Shown here in pieces: positions 11,497 to 22,520 of a stretch of 64,000 nt of DNA. Position numbers and translations under genes: made by a program. Source of the stretch: Aphrophora alni (Eukaryota > Arthropoda > Insecta > Hemiptera > Aphrophoridae); contig OY740772.1 in assembly GCA_963513935.1 (NCBI GenBank), forward strand, positions 17,454,098-17,518,097. The letters run 5' to 3'. Below the pieces are notes generated by a model, which was given only the letters and a program-made list of their open reading frames with translations, was not told the origin of the DNA and made no database searches. The first letter of the stretch is position 1; each line of letters begins with the position of its first letter.

Positions 11497-12727
11497 ATGA
11501 AATTGCCCGATGAATTATTAAAAAAAGCTACAGATGTAACAGACAATTTATTTCCAGGAAAATATAGTGGTAGTTATGAAGTTGAATATAACAAGTTTGG
11601 TGATTTGTGTAAGAAACAATATATCAAGTAAGTATGAAGTGATGTTAGTATATCTATCAAAAAAGTCTAAACAAATGAAACAGCTTACATTGTGGAGCCA
11701 GTTTTCTATGTTAAAGTCAACTTTGAAAGTCAAACCAAATATTGATGCTTCAAAGTTTTTTAAAACCCTATCCTTTTCAAAACGACAATCCGTACGTTTC
11801 GTCAAAAAAAAAAAAAATAAATAAATAAAAAAATCAAAAGTTCTGAGTTCTGATGAAGTTACACAATTTATGATGAGCCCTCTAGTGATAAAGGGTTATA
11901 AGCAAAAGCTTTTCTATGTTTTCGAATCTTTGGTGCGTGCCAGAGATATGATTTAATAACATTAACAGTTGATTGTGTTAGAGACAATGGAACATATTTC
12001 GTTATGTTTCTAATAGAAGGCAAAACACATAAAAGGAGAAGATTTACAATTACGGATGAAGACTGACCCTTTAATCCTTGTACTTCAATTCGTAAATACA
12101 TTACATTACGTTCTACACACTGCATAAGTGACAAATTCTTTGTTTAATACAAGGATGGGAAATGTTATGCACAAAATGTTGGCTGCATTCTGTAAGTACA
12201 GTCCCCCCAAAAATAGGAGAATTTTTATAATTTAAAAATTGTGAGAGTAACCCTGGCCACTGAGTGTACTAACCCTACCACTCCCTATGAAGAACCTCAG
12301 CTTCCATGTAGGTAGAATGGAGAGGGGATCTGCTAACATTGAAAAGGCATGGAGGGTGGCGATCCTCGTATGTAGCTAAATGTTACATAGAAAAATCCAT
12401 TGTTAGAAAAATCAACGTATCTAAAAAGTTATTTAATTTAGCACAGTAAGCAGCTGAAACACCCCTAACCCAGCATCAACAAATGTGGATGCAAATGAGC
12501 TTACAAGAAAAACGGAGTTTGATAATTTTTTATCAATTGATCATATTTTAGAAGATCATTGTACTGATGAAAATGAAATAAAGTGAACGAGAAATGAAAG
12601 AGACAAAACTTGAAAGTTTATATTTACTTTAAAATAAGTTAGGTTAAAAATGATCAATATTAGTAATAACCAAAACTGCACAGTAAATGTTACTTTACCT
12701 TTTGAAAACAAGTTTGTGAATGAATAA
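11497..12727 (+). pseudogene. Crypton-like tyrosine recombinase pseudogene
   Basis: This is a broken copy of an insect-type tyrosine recombinase of the Crypton kind. Starting at ATG 11497 the frame reads MKLPDELLKKATDVTDNLFP, a typical N-terminus. After a frameshift near 11600 the next block includes TLWSQFSMLKSTLKVK and KRQSVR, the core-binding region. A+1 slips near an A13 run lead to SKVLSSDEVTQF. The catalytic domain resumes at about 11935 with GACQRYDL, the Box I arginine region (GACRRDEL-like in relatives, here with Gln in place of the first Arg), then LTVDCVRDNGTYF. The end of the domain, LLTLKRHGGWRSSYVAKCYI (12330-12389), keeps the HGGW block and the candidate nucleophile Tyr (12384-12386). 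A Cys-rich-like tail word, NNQNCTVNV, lies near 12665, and AATAAA follows near 12725. Stops and shifts make it inactive. Whether it is a Crypton element or a domesticated relative cannot be told. Confidence 0.75.
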
Positions 12728-14029
12728 ATACATATTCAAAACTAATTATGAGCTTTATTGTATATGTTTTCTGGATGATAAAAAGTATCGTTCATAACTC
12801 GTGAATTTTTTTGTTGATGTTAAAGATTTTTTAATCATTTCCCTCAATCTAATACGACCTATTTGATTAATAAAACTTGGAGTACTTTTCCCCCCGTAAA
12901 CAACAGTTTTCTCTAATGAAACTCACAGCCATAGTATCTATATCTAAAAAACACATCTCACTGTGCGTCTATTTGTGTGCTTACTAGTCGAGAACCCTGA
13001 TACGATATTTATAAGGTTATAGGTATCTTGTTATAGGTAGATTATCTGGTCAAACATCAAACATTTTATCAATCTCAAAGTTATAACATTGGTAAAAATG
13101 TTCTTTAAAATTGATATTTATAATAATACTGTTTCAAATGTTTCAAAATTATTTGTGGTTTTAGGTTGAATGCGGCAGTAGGACGTGAGTCGGGCAGGTA
13201 TAACGTAGGGCGTCCAATTGCTTATAAAGATTAGTGGAAAGAAAATATATGTTTCACAAAAAAGAAAAGAAGTGGTCGAATCATTTTGTTGTTAACCGTC
13301 GCGATTGACGGGACTGTTTACCAGTCACGTTCATGCGATTTTTCAAAATAGTTTTTGAATAATAGTTTTTCTATTATTGTTTCTTATAGGAGGGTTATCT
13401 ATTTTGTACTTTGCTTTGGAAAAGTAAAAGGATAATTTCTTAGTTACTAACGTGCTTGCGGTTTCTTTAACAATGTTTGAAATTTAGTAATCCCAACTTC
13501 CAAGCAGGCAAAATTGAACTTATTTAGTTGTGTGAAGGATGAAAAACTAGTCTTTGTATGAACTAACAGGGGTTGCTTTTAATAACGCCTACACAAGACT
13601 ATGTGAATTCACTAAAAAAAGTACAGCCCATTTCATAAGTAAAAGAGAACATGATTGTAAAAAGCTGAATCCAATCGCACTTTGTCTCAGGTGTGGTGAG
13701 TCTTTTATTGCACAAAACCTTTAGGTGATTGTATAGAATAGAGGTTTTACTTCACTGCTTATGATAATCACCTTGCTTTAGTTGAAGAAAAAATCATCTC
13801 TCTTCCCTTATTTTAAGTAAATACTGTCGTTTTCAACAGGACAATCAGTTAAGTTCGTTTTAATCAACATCTTTATAACTAATGTTTAAGTTCAGGTACT
13901 GCTAAGTTGCGTAATGTTAACAATGGGAAGTAATTTACGTTTTGAAGATTGTGTTTGCATTGGTATTATTATTTGTGAAAATAGTAAAGTAGAGCAATAA
14001 ATAAGGAACCGATATAAATTAAACTTTCG
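12728..14029. other. No gene seen; possible family E fragment
   Basis: AT-rich sequence with a loose family E match at 12955-13110. No coding block, RNA gene or tandem array was found. Confidence 0.4.
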
Positions 14030-14475
14030 GCTTGTCGGTTTGAATGGTTCTGTCCTGTCCCTCTGACGCTTCTACGTTTAGATATCTCTTTCATGAACTT
14101 GTTTTACCTCGCGACCTTTCTCCATTTTGTGGCTTCACACTTCTTAGCGCTTCCTTCACGTTCTCCAGCCGTAGAAGGTTTGGACTGTACCTCTGTTGCT
14201 TCAAATCTGAACTGGTTTTGATTCACTCAATAACAAAACTCCTTCCAATTGTTTGTATCTTGGGTGACCCTTCACTTTATTCTGACCTATCACTCTTAGG
14301 TTTACCTTCCCGTTTTCAATCCATAGTCGGTTTGGATTGTCCTATACTGTCCCTCTGACTTAGTTTCTTCCAAGAATGTGTTCCATTTCCTTTTATCTTG
14401 AATGATTCTTCTCCATCTTCTGACTCCTTAGGTAATCTTCTACGTCATAGAACCATGTTCAGTTTGGATTAAACT
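14030..14475 (+). repeat. Diverged tandem repeat of about 140 bp
   Basis: Four phased starts share a GGTTTGGA(C/T)TGT-like word: 14037, 14178, 14327 and 14458. Between them the blocks CTTTCTCCATTTTGTGGCTTC, CTTCACTTTATTCTGACC and CTTCTCCATCTTCTGACTCC align, and TGTATCTTGGGTGAC aligns with TTTATCTTGAATGAT. A further degraded unit (TTATCTTGGGTCCTTAC) occurs near 14670. The pyrimidine-rich repeat explains the 104-codon and 118-codon open frames here, which I do not regard as genes. Confidence 0.6.
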
Positions 14476-15013
14476 ATGAAATTAGCTCTAAATAGGTTTA
14501 TGGATATTATGATTTTTCAGTTACTATAACCCCAAAATTACAAATATGTGGAAAAGTTAACAGCTTTACATTTTACAATAAATTATGGAGACCAAAAGGG
14601 AAATGTCTCTTTTGTACTTTTTGTGAGACACAAATTTTATCTCAGTCAGAAAATCTATGCATTTGCTTACTTATCTTGGGTCCTTACATTCCTCCAAGGC
14701 ACATAGGACACAAAGAAAGATATCCTCCTTTCATAGTTGCCTTCACGTCTTCCTCAAGACATGCACACCAGCCCCAACTTCCTTTTCAGATTATCCTCTC
14801 TTTTCTCTGACTCACAACGTCAACCACCTTCTTTTAAAATGTATAACCAATCCATTTTCACTACCTTTTCTAAATGTTAACTCCTATTGGCTTTTGATTG
14901 GCTCGTTTCTACAGTGGCTGGTTTCTTACTTGTCCGGGTCATCTTATGATGATTCTCGTTTCTCTCATATATCTACTGAAAAAGGTGTGTATTGTTTTAC
15001 GTATTCTACTTGA

Positions 15014-15499
15014 ATTATTCCGTCTCACAACCGAAGAATAGGACATATGTGAGTTTGTTACATAAACTTTCAGTTTTGTTCTTTCATTGAGCTGAGTTGA
15101 TATCTATATGTATGTGTAAGCTGAGCAAGTGCAATCTGAGTTTTTCAGTCTATGGTGCACATCGACAATTGTTAACACTATGCTTCTGTTAAGAATTAGG
15201 GATAAATATAGTTAGGAATATAGCCTAAGTCCTTTAAAAAAATATATTTTGACGAACCTAAAAACTGATGAAATTGCTTACCTAGCAAATACGATGGTGG
15301 TCAAGGTGACAGTTGTATATAAACGGTTATTGATTATTACTCAAAATATAAAAGACGAAATTTCTCAAAATTGGCTCTACAGATTTCCTTCAAGGTTTAG
15401 TGAAATATTTATAATAATGACACAAATACGTTAAAATAATAAAATATTACGGTTCAGGACAATAAAATAATTATAACTAAATTTTAATAAAATAGAATT
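15014..15499. other. No gene seen
   Basis: AT-rich sequence with only short chance open frames. Confidence 0.4.
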
Positions 15500-15780
15500 G
15501 AATTTACGCCAATGAACCACAAGCGAAAGAAATTTAGACCCTTATTTAAATACATAAATATTTTTCATCAAAGGTTCATTTCCCATTTTGATTGACATCT
15601 ACCGAAATTATGTTTTAGTGACGATTAGTTTATTAGTTAGATAATGTCCGCTTTCATTTTATAGAAATATTGATAGATGGACTAAGTTCAGTTTCAATTG
15701 TTAAAAGAAAGAAAGAAAAAAAATGAAAAGAAAAAAAGATAATGTTGGGTGAGTGAGAAAGTTTGTGCATTGCGTTTAGG
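15500..15780 (-). repeat. Family H right half
   Basis: CAAGCGAAAGAAATTTAGACC (near 15519) and the terminal word GAGTGAGAAAGTTTGTGCA (near 15750) match 7310-7400 in the same order. The left arm is not visible. Confidence 0.45.
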
Positions 15781-17034
15781 CGTTTATTTTTTAAATGCTA
15801 TGAAAAAAACTCCATTGAATCCCATTCAACAATAGGGAGAAAATATGAAAATAAGTAATATGTAAAGAATTATCAGAGCCATTAATATAACAATGTTTAG
15901 CTTTATCTTAACTATTTGAACAGCTGATTCTAACTGTTTAAATTTATTGTGAGCTTTTGTTCAATGCGCAGTATTTATGCGCAGTAGCATTTAGTTTAAC
16001 AACGCAACGACAATATTACGTACATGTGAGAAAGTAAAAAAATAACAATTTTCTAAAAACACAAAGCTCAGAAAAACAATGCTAAGGATGAAACGCATCA
16101 TAACTCGGATGTTTAAATATGCATGTCTAAGGATTGCTAGACTAGCGCTGCCTAGTGACGGTTACTCGAGGTAATTAGACTGTCTACTTCAATTTAGTTG
16201 CTTCTTTACAAAAAGGCTTTTAGACTTTGTTGTTTTAACATTGATTGTTGTGCTTTGTAGTCGTCATAGCCTTTGTATGTAAGTTGGATAGGATGGTGGA
16301 TGTAAGTAATGGGATCAAATCCCCCGTCCCACCCCCCTCACCAGTCTGTTGAGTTAAAATGTAATAAAGACGTAGTTCTGATGAATTAGTAGCGATAGTG
16401 TTTCTTTCGCGTTCAGAAGAGATAAAAAGTCTGATAACAATAAACAAGAAAGAGGGGAAAGTTCTAGATAGTTAAATATTTTTTAATGCGAAATTAGGAC
16501 CATCAGGACGTCTATTATTTAGACCCCTTACATGCGAAACCAAATTGAATAAAAACTTTAAGGTGGCCATCGTGGTACTCATCAAATAATGTAATTCCAG
16601 CAAAACCTCTAAAGATGGTTTCTTGTGCTATGTAGGAAATGTTAAATTGTATTGTATCAAGGTATTAGTTTGAGAATACAAATTCAATTACCTTTTAGGT
16701 ACGTCAATTAATCAGTTTGGATGGGTACAGTTTCAGTCTTTTTGCAATCATCATCAAATCCAAAAATAAAAGTAACATTTCCAACACAGTTTTATAAAGC
16801 TCCTTTCGTATGGGCTTGTTATTTAAAAAAAAAAAAAAACTTTAAAAAACATCAAAACACAAAGAAAGCAAGACTCTCCGATGATGATAACCATGTTATC
16901 GAAATGTACATCAGGGCATTTGGAAAAAATAATTAAAGCACAGTTAATCAAATAATTGTGTTTTAAGTTTCCAGTGATTTTGGTTAGGGGTAAATTCGAA
17001 TCATTATTGTAAATATTTAGTGTTTTGTTGTAAT
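15781..17034. other. No gene seen
   Basis: AT-rich sequence. An open frame of 71 codons at 16721-16936 ends in a lysine-rich A-tract and matches nothing I recognise. A T-arm-like word, GGGATCAAATCCC, near 16311 lacks the rest of a tRNA. Confidence 0.4.
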
Positions 17035-17170
17035 TTTAGACGTCTTTAAATTTAACACCCTTCATACGGTGAACTTTATTAAACTAATGATGGAGGAAAA
17101 AATACTGAAACTGCAATTATCCTTTTACGGTAAACTGTTGGATTAGTTGATGTACTGAAGTAGTAACTGA
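17035..17170 (+). repeat. Dispersed repeat pair with 22820-22975
   Basis: Shared ordered words are a CC(C/T)TCATACGGTG / CCTCCGTACGGTG start, TTTATTAAACT, AACTAATGATG, CTGAAACTGCAAT, TCCTTTTACGGTAAACTGTT and a GTAACTGAAT-like end. Same orientation, noncoding. Confidence 0.6.
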
Positions 17171-17439
17171 ATCCATAAACTTCACTAATCCGCGGGCTAT
17201 AATGGGTAAATTTAAAAAAAAAGTCAAAGTTTGTTAACAAACAATTTCCTTACAAGTTTCCTGAGAGGTCAGGTTTAGAATTTACATTTTAACTACAACT
17301 TTACTCTCTATATCGTAGAGAGGTGTGGTTAGTACCATTACACCAGAAATTGGAATCTAAATATTGTTATCTAATTCAGATAAAACACGTGATTTGAATA
17401 ACACACATGATATGAACAAAAAAAAATGCCATTTTGATA

Positions 17440-17640
17440 TCTTTAAGTGATTTTTCTGAATTTGTATAATACTTTATATGAGCACACTCACACTATAGTC
17501 CCCTATACCAAACTTTATGTTCCTATCTTACTCAATATGATCACTATCGTGCCTACGTACACACGACAACAACGACGACGGACGGCACGTCGAAAATCAT
17601 TTTTCGTTATCCGGAGGCTATGAAACGATCAATCAAAAAC
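17440..17640 (+). repeat. Dispersed repeat family D, copy 1
   Basis: AACAACGACGACGGACGG-CACGTCGAA followed by a GAGGCTATGAAAC word matches CCAACGACGACGGAAGGATC, GTGTCGAA and GAGGTCATGAAAC at 48280-48340. These CpG-rich words stand out against the AT background. Confidence 0.5.
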
Positions 17641-17734
17641 GAAGGTCCAAATGTTTCCCACGATTTCCAACTTTACCATATACTGGGTAAGTGACCGTAC
17701 AATGCAATATAATACAATAAATGGTGTTAAACAC

Positions 17735-17945
17735 TAAACAAATTTTTTCACTCAACCACCCTCCGGTACCAAAATAAAAACTAACCAAAACTAAGGTCAC
17801 CAAAATTATCAGTTTGGTAGTTGACAACCAAAAAGTGAAAATAAATCTTGACTTCTGTCATAAATTATGTCCTCAGCATAAACCGTATTTAATTACAAAT
17901 TGAGGTTTTCATGGCGACAGTCAAATTTCATTTTCACTGATTATT
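17735..17945. repeat. Family H copy with internal inverted repeat
   Basis: CCAAAACTAAGGTCACCAAAA, a CAGTTTGGTAGTTGACA word and AAATCTTGACTTCTGTCAT match 35085-35180. The block 17834-17861 is the reverse complement (with few mismatches) of 17911-17938, flanking a CCTCAGCATAAACCGTATTT core, so this copy could fold as a hairpin. Confidence 0.55.
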
Positions 17946-18149
17946 CATAAACAGTGATATTTTATACATACTATTTTCTAAATACATTGGAGTTTTTATT
18001 GTTCAAATTTATTAAAATTTTAAACAAAGTCATTAGTGCAGAAATTGCGTATTTTAAATCCGATTTAGCAGTAACCCACGTAATGTTTGGAGAGATGACG
18101 ACTCATAAATATTATTTGTGTCCTAAAGTGTTAACTTTATCCAAAATAT

Positions 18150-18300
18150 AATCAAAATCGTCTAAGATGATTTTGATAAAAATCAAAAAATTTATTTTGT
18201 TAGCTTAAAATTTTGTATTCTCAAATGAAATACACTGCCCGAGATATATATGAAGTACCCCCACATACCAAAATTTGATTAAAATCAGAGCTCAGTTCAA
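18150..18300 (-). repeat. Dispersed repeat family A, reverse copy
   Basis: GCCCGAGATATATATGAAG, CCCACATACCAAAATTTGAT and TAAAATC in the order of the other reverse copies. Confidence 0.45.
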
Positions 18301-18924
18301 GAAGAGAACAGGCACTCAAACAGTGGCGACAAGAAGATTTCCTCACCTAACCTAACCAACTTTATACGTAATGAATACACACTTCATTGTTCTGGAGCTC
18401 AATATAAATTGATGTCCTAACAGATGGTGTCAAACAGATCTTCATCCTTGTTCCTACGACGTCACACGAATTCACATAAGTAGGAATCTAACAAATCTCT
18501 ATTGGCTCCAAATTTTTCTGTTCCTGATAAAATAATGTCCTTATAAAGGCCAACAAAGTTACAGCTGTTTTGTCAGATCAGGTTCTATTTATGTCAATAG
18601 AAAATTGTTTACGAGTGGTCTCTTCTTCAACAGACCAAAAATTAGTCAACTTGTTTGCGTTGTAGAGACACCAGATATGCATGATTTCAGTCCAGATTTT
18701 TGGACACGGTGGACTATAAAACTTGACGTCGGTACTGTATAACCACTACAGTCCTTAAGTTTATATTTTGTACAGGTCAAACTGTGACCATTGTAGAAGG
18801 GAGAATAATATGGTTAATTGCTTCGTAAAGCTTAAAGGGTTTACTGAATATACGTTATAGGTTTCATTTTAAGGTTGATTGTTTGTAAAATAAATTCACA
18901 TTTTCTTTCTGTAGGATTGAAAAC
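18301..18924. other. No gene seen before tRNA-Ile
   Basis: No coding block is recognised. A CCTAACCTAACC word (telomere-type pentamer, two units) lies near 18348. Confidence 0.35.
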
Positions 18925-18929
18925 AAAAA
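18925..18929 (-). terminator. Pol III T-run terminator of tRNA-Ile
   Basis: AAAAA on the plus strand is TTTTT in the transcript sense, 7 bp after the tRNA 3' end. A short T run is the usual Pol III stop. Confidence 0.7.
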
Positions 18930-18936
18930 GTTAGAT

Positions 18937-19010
18937 TGGCCCATGAGGGGATCGAACCTGCGACCTTCGTGTTATTAGCACGACGCTCTCACCAACTGAG
19001 CTAATGGGCC
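18937..19010 (-). tRNA. tRNA-Ile (anticodon AAT)
   Basis: Read on the minus strand it forms a complete cloverleaf of 74 nt. The acceptor stem GGCCCAT pairs with ATGGGCC, with discriminator A. The D arm contains the A box TTAGCTCAGTTGG. The anticodon stem TCGTG/CACGA is perfect around the loop CTAATAA, giving anticodon AAT (inosine-modified, reads ATT/ATC/ATA). The B box GGTTCGATCC is intact. It has no intron and CCA is not encoded, as in eukaryotes. The T stem GCAGG/CCCTC has two non-pairs (C-T and A-C), so it may be a slightly degraded copy; intact promoter boxes and terminator favour transcription. The 450-bp palindromic element begins about 40 bp upstream of its 5' end. Confidence 0.93.
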
Positions 19011-19049
19011 AAGTTATTAAAAGATCAATAATGTTTACTAAGACTAAAA

Positions 19050-19500
19050 AACAGAAAATGATAAATCAAACAATAAAAAGTTTTTAACATACCACGTTTT
19101 TAAAACGTACTAAAAAGTATAAAATAATTTTTCATGACCCTTCTACAATTTTGAGGGAGGTTTGTTAGTGGCTATGGATATATTAGAAATACTTGGAGAG
19201 ATAAACGTGGGGCGCAGCCAGTAAATAATACAAGTAGACAATCCGGTTGAATTCACAGGTAATTACAGTGAATCGGAAATGATATTCACTGCAATTTAAT
19301 TTATTTACTCCTCCTTAACTATCATAGATTGCCTGTAACCCGCGTTTTTCTCTCCAAGTATTCCAAATATATCCATAGCCACTAACAATCCTTCCTCAAA
19401 ATTGTAGAAGGGTCATGAAAAATTATTTTATGCTTTTTAGTCCGTTTTAAAAACGTGGTATGTTAAAAATTTGATTTATTATTTTATGTTGTTCAATCTT
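19050..19500. mobile_element. Long palindromic (foldback/MITE-like) element
   Basis: The left arm (about 19081-19215) contains TTTTTAACATACCACGTTTT, CATGACCCTTCTACAATTTT, TTTGTTAGTGGCTATGGATA and CTTGGAGAGA. The right arm (about 19337-19470) carries the reverse complements in mirror order, with few mismatches. Outside this, AATAAATCAA words extend the symmetry to near 19056 and 19485 with a small indel. The loop of about 120 bp contains its own short inverted ATTCAC/GTGAAT words. There is no ORF, so it would be a nonautonomous element. Target-site duplications were not resolved. It sits between tRNA-Ile and the GCGGT array. Confidence 0.8.
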
Positions 19501-19586
19501 ATGTCCGGAATCCAATAATTCTCACAAGCCATGAAAAATTTGCCTCGTCCTATTTCAATATTCCGGTTTAACATTCAAAAGCAATA

Positions 19587-19685
19587 ACGTGGTTAAGCGG
19601 TAACGCGGTGAAGCGGTGAAGCGGTAATGCGGTTAAGCGGTAAAGCCGTTAAGCGGTAAAGCGGTTAAGCGGTAAAGCGGCTAAA
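19587..19685 (+). repeat. GCGGTTAA/GCGGTAAA minisatellite
   Basis: About twelve 8-bp units, mostly alternating GCGGTTAA and GCGGTAAA (a 16-bp dimer), with early variants GCGGTGAA and GCGGTAAC/T. It is far more GC- and CpG-rich than its surroundings. Confidence 0.92.
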
Positions 19686-20089
19686 AAATCTATATCTAAT
19701 TAGCCAATTTTTATTTTTGTAAAAAAATATTGTTTAAAGAAATGTAGAGACAAGTAACTAACTGAATATTGTATTGTCATCCAATTCTGACCTATGTTCA
19801 AAATTTCAGGTCACACGATATTAAATTAATGTTTTATTAAATTGTGTTACTGCTGAAGTATATATTTTTATTTGTCACAAAATAACAACTAACTGTAGAC
19901 AAAGTATAATGTGCAATTCGTGAGCAAAGTGTCTTTTTTAAACTCGATAAAATTTTAACATTTTTTTCTTTTTTTAAAAAAGTGCCACTTTGCTCACTAG
20001 TTGCACAAATAACTATTTTTATATTTCTATCAAAAACTGGCTTATCCTTTTATCTACACTGAAATGAAGACATCCTCACATTTACCATC

Positions 20090-20360
20090 AAATTTTGTTT
20101 GTTTAAAGGTAGAAACACCGCACTGTCGTTATCGTTTTAAAAAGAAGAAAAGAATATACAATAAAACCATCTCGAATACTCTTATAGAATCAGTGTCGGA
20201 AGAGAACAAGAGTTGGTCATGAACGACCTTATACAAAAAATGAAAAATTGTGGATTTAATCGAAGACTACAAAAAGAAAGGTGTAGATACAGGAAGGGTA
20301 CTTCGGGATTTCCACATTCGTACCCGATATAAGTGAGCCCCAGAGGTTTCTTTTGATACG
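20090..20360 (+). repeat. Dispersed repeat family B, copy 1
   Basis: Order of words: TCGTTATCG, AAGAAGAAAAG, TCGAATACTCTTATAGAATC, GTGTCGGAAGAGAACAAG, TTGGTCATG, GGTACTTCGGGATTTCCA and ATAAGTGAGCCCCAGAGG. The same order occurs at 35940-36180 and 39140-39380 (+) and at 38090-38400 and 55440-55610 (-). Noncoding. Confidence 0.6.
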
Positions 20361-20757
20361 GATGGAAATAGAGGTGAGTTTAAAATTATGTAAAGTTTAT
20401 TTATTCATCCACTTAAATCTCAAAGTTTGACCTCTTATCTCCCTCCAGTTCGAAACCACTTCTAATATGGTTTTTAATTGTCCTATTTTATCACACATGT
20501 AATTATTATAATATTCGTTTTTGTGGGTAAGTGTAAAATCAAGTGAACGATATTAGAAAATGAGGGGGGAAAAATCAATGAGCGTATACAAGCGTATTTA
20601 CTCCAATTTGCCTTAAGAAAGAAAAAAAAACTATTTATTGTTTGCGATTTTGTAGGAAATTTTATTTCCAAACTAATAAGTCTATAATAAATTTGAAAGG
20701 GTTAAATAAAATGAATTCTATGATCCACAATACTGAGTTCAAACTATCTCTTACAAG

Positions 20758-20829
20758 TCCGGTATGGTCTAGTGGCTAGGATACCTGGCTCTCACCCAGG
20801 AGGCTCGGGTTCGATTCCCGGTACCGGAA
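20758..20829 (+). tRNA. tRNA-Glu (anticodon CTC)
   Basis: A 72-nt cloverleaf: acceptor TCCGGTA pairs with TACCGGA, discriminator A. The A box is TGGTCTAGTGGCTAGGATA, the anticodon arm CCTGGCTCTCACCCAGG gives CTC (reads GAG), and the T arm is GGGTTCGATTCCC. All stems pair well. It has no intron, no encoded CCA and a Pol III terminator just downstream, so it looks functional. It is 1.75 kb from the divergently placed tRNA-Ile; the two are independent transcription units. Confidence 0.97.
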
Positions 20830-20832
20830 TAA

Positions 20833-20838
20833 TTTTTT
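20833..20838 (+). terminator. Pol III T6 terminator of tRNA-Glu
   Basis: TTTTTT begins 4 bp after the tRNA 3' end, an efficient Pol III stop. Confidence 0.9.
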
Positions 20839-21479
20839 ATATATTTAAAAGTGGCGTATTACATATAAAGTGAAAAACAAATGATATATAAAACGATAGA
20901 AGTCGTTGTTACAAACGGGATGAATGAAGAAAACTTCTTGTTTGGAATATTTTTTAAGTATATATATAATATAATATATAAGCATGTTCATCATATAGGC
21001 TATATATATTCTATATATATAAAACACATGAAAAAAAAAATATGAATAGATCATTATTTTTATTAAAAATTCAAATTGTGGATATGGATATCCATAAAGA
21101 ATATGGTATCTTTATGGTATTTGAGGTATCTTACAAATTAAGAAGGCGCCTTTTACGAAAGGAAAACATATTTGCAATTCATTATGAAGCAATTTTTACT
21201 AATTTTGGTTTTCTTGATATCTGACGTCACATCTTATTTTTAAAATTGTTATAGTATTATATTTAATTTGCTGAAAAAATTGTTTACGCTAAAAAATCGC
21301 GTATTTGTTTACTATTTTTAAGATTTTAATGATTGAGGTGTCAATTTAAACAGTGTTCATTGAAGATTTTCCAAAAATTATTCATTTTCCTTGAAAATGC
21401 TTATTTTGTAATAAATATATCATTTAAATACTTTCCATCTTATGTGAAATAATTATGATCATGTTTCACAATAAATAAC
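20839..21479. other. AT-rich, no gene seen
   Basis: The region includes TATATA-rich partly self-complementary runs around 20955-21025. The open frames here are AT-driven. Confidence 0.4.
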
Positions 21480-22110
21480 ATTTTAAACGGCTGTTTATAA
21501 ATTCTCAAACATTTTTTTCTTCTTCGAATTATTTGAGATTTTAAAACAGTTGTTTTAAATTATATTTAGATTAACTAAAATTTATAATTTAAAAACAAGC
21601 CTGTTTATGGGTTAAAAACATGTTTCTCAACGAATATAATTTGAAACAGCTGTTGTAAATACGTTTTATTTTTTATTTTGTTTGAGAATTTATGACAGCG
21701 GTTTTAAATTAGTTTTAGGTTAACTTTATGTGCTTACTTTATTTGTGCGGATTCACGGTATGGTATGATTGCATATTTTTGTAAAACAAAACAGTTTAAA
21801 TTCTCAAATACGTTTCATTACGTTGTTTGGTTTAAGAATTTATACCGGCTAATTTAAATTATTTTTAGGTTAACTGAAATAGTGCTTACGTTGTGTTGTG
21901 ATTAATTCCTTACATCTCGCAAAACTAAACAGTTTATAACACTTATTCTTAGTGTGTGACAATTGGATATCAATTTTTTATCTCGCAATAGTTAACTACT
22001 TAACTGTACATACTGTATAGCGTTTATTTTATTTGTGATTTATTGCTAACATCTCGCAAAAGTGAACGGTTTATACGGCTTATTGTTAATGTGTGACAAC
22101 TGCGTGGGAA
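21480..22110 (+). repeat. Degenerate tandem repeat
   Basis: The words GAGAATTTATGAC(A)GCGG / AGAATTTATACCGGC, TTTTAAATTA, TTTTAGGTTAACT and GTGCTTAC recur at about 100-130 bp. In the second half CATCTCGCAAAA and TTATTGTTAATGTGTGACAA / TTATTCTTAGTGTGTGACAA recur. Units are strongly diverged and boundaries are uncertain. Confidence 0.5.
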
Positions 22111-22249
22111 CTAAATGGCGGCCGCAAGAAGTATAATATTGTATGTTATACTTAATAGTTAGTATTTTGAGGATTTGATAGAATTATTTATGTTATTCAA
22201 ATTTAATTTTCTGTCTAGCGTTTTTTCTCTTCTTGTGTGTCGATTATGC

Positions 22250-22520
22250 AATGTTGGAACATCTAAAGGGGTCGACCGATTAAATCAAATTCTGTGGGCA
22301 TATTTTGGACAAATTTTGAGATTTTTTCCTTTTTACGATAACTTAAAATTTGGTGGTAGCTACCGTAAAAAAAGAAGATACTTTCGGTTAAAACCGATTT
22401 TGAGAAAATTCCATATTTTATAACAGCCCCAAGGCAGAGTTTTTGGTTTTTTACCTACAACTCACGAACTGGAATTTTTGAAGAGATGGCGATTATTTAG
22501 GTCCTAAGTGTTTCACTTGT
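22250..22520 (+). repeat. Dispersed repeat family A, forward copy
   Basis: ATTTTGGACAAATTTTGAG, ATAACTTAAAATTTGGTGG, TAGCTACCGTAAAAAAAG and CCGATTTTGAGAAAATTCC follow the family order. Confidence 0.5.

Noticed and set aside
14657..15013. 118-codon frame after the 140-bp repeat
   Set aside because: Pyrimidine-rich continuation of the degraded repeat (TTATCTTGGGTCCTTAC) with no known domain.
16290..16345. tRNA or tRNA-derived SINE
   Set aside because: Only a T-arm-like GGGATCAAATCCC is present; there is no acceptor or anticodon arm.
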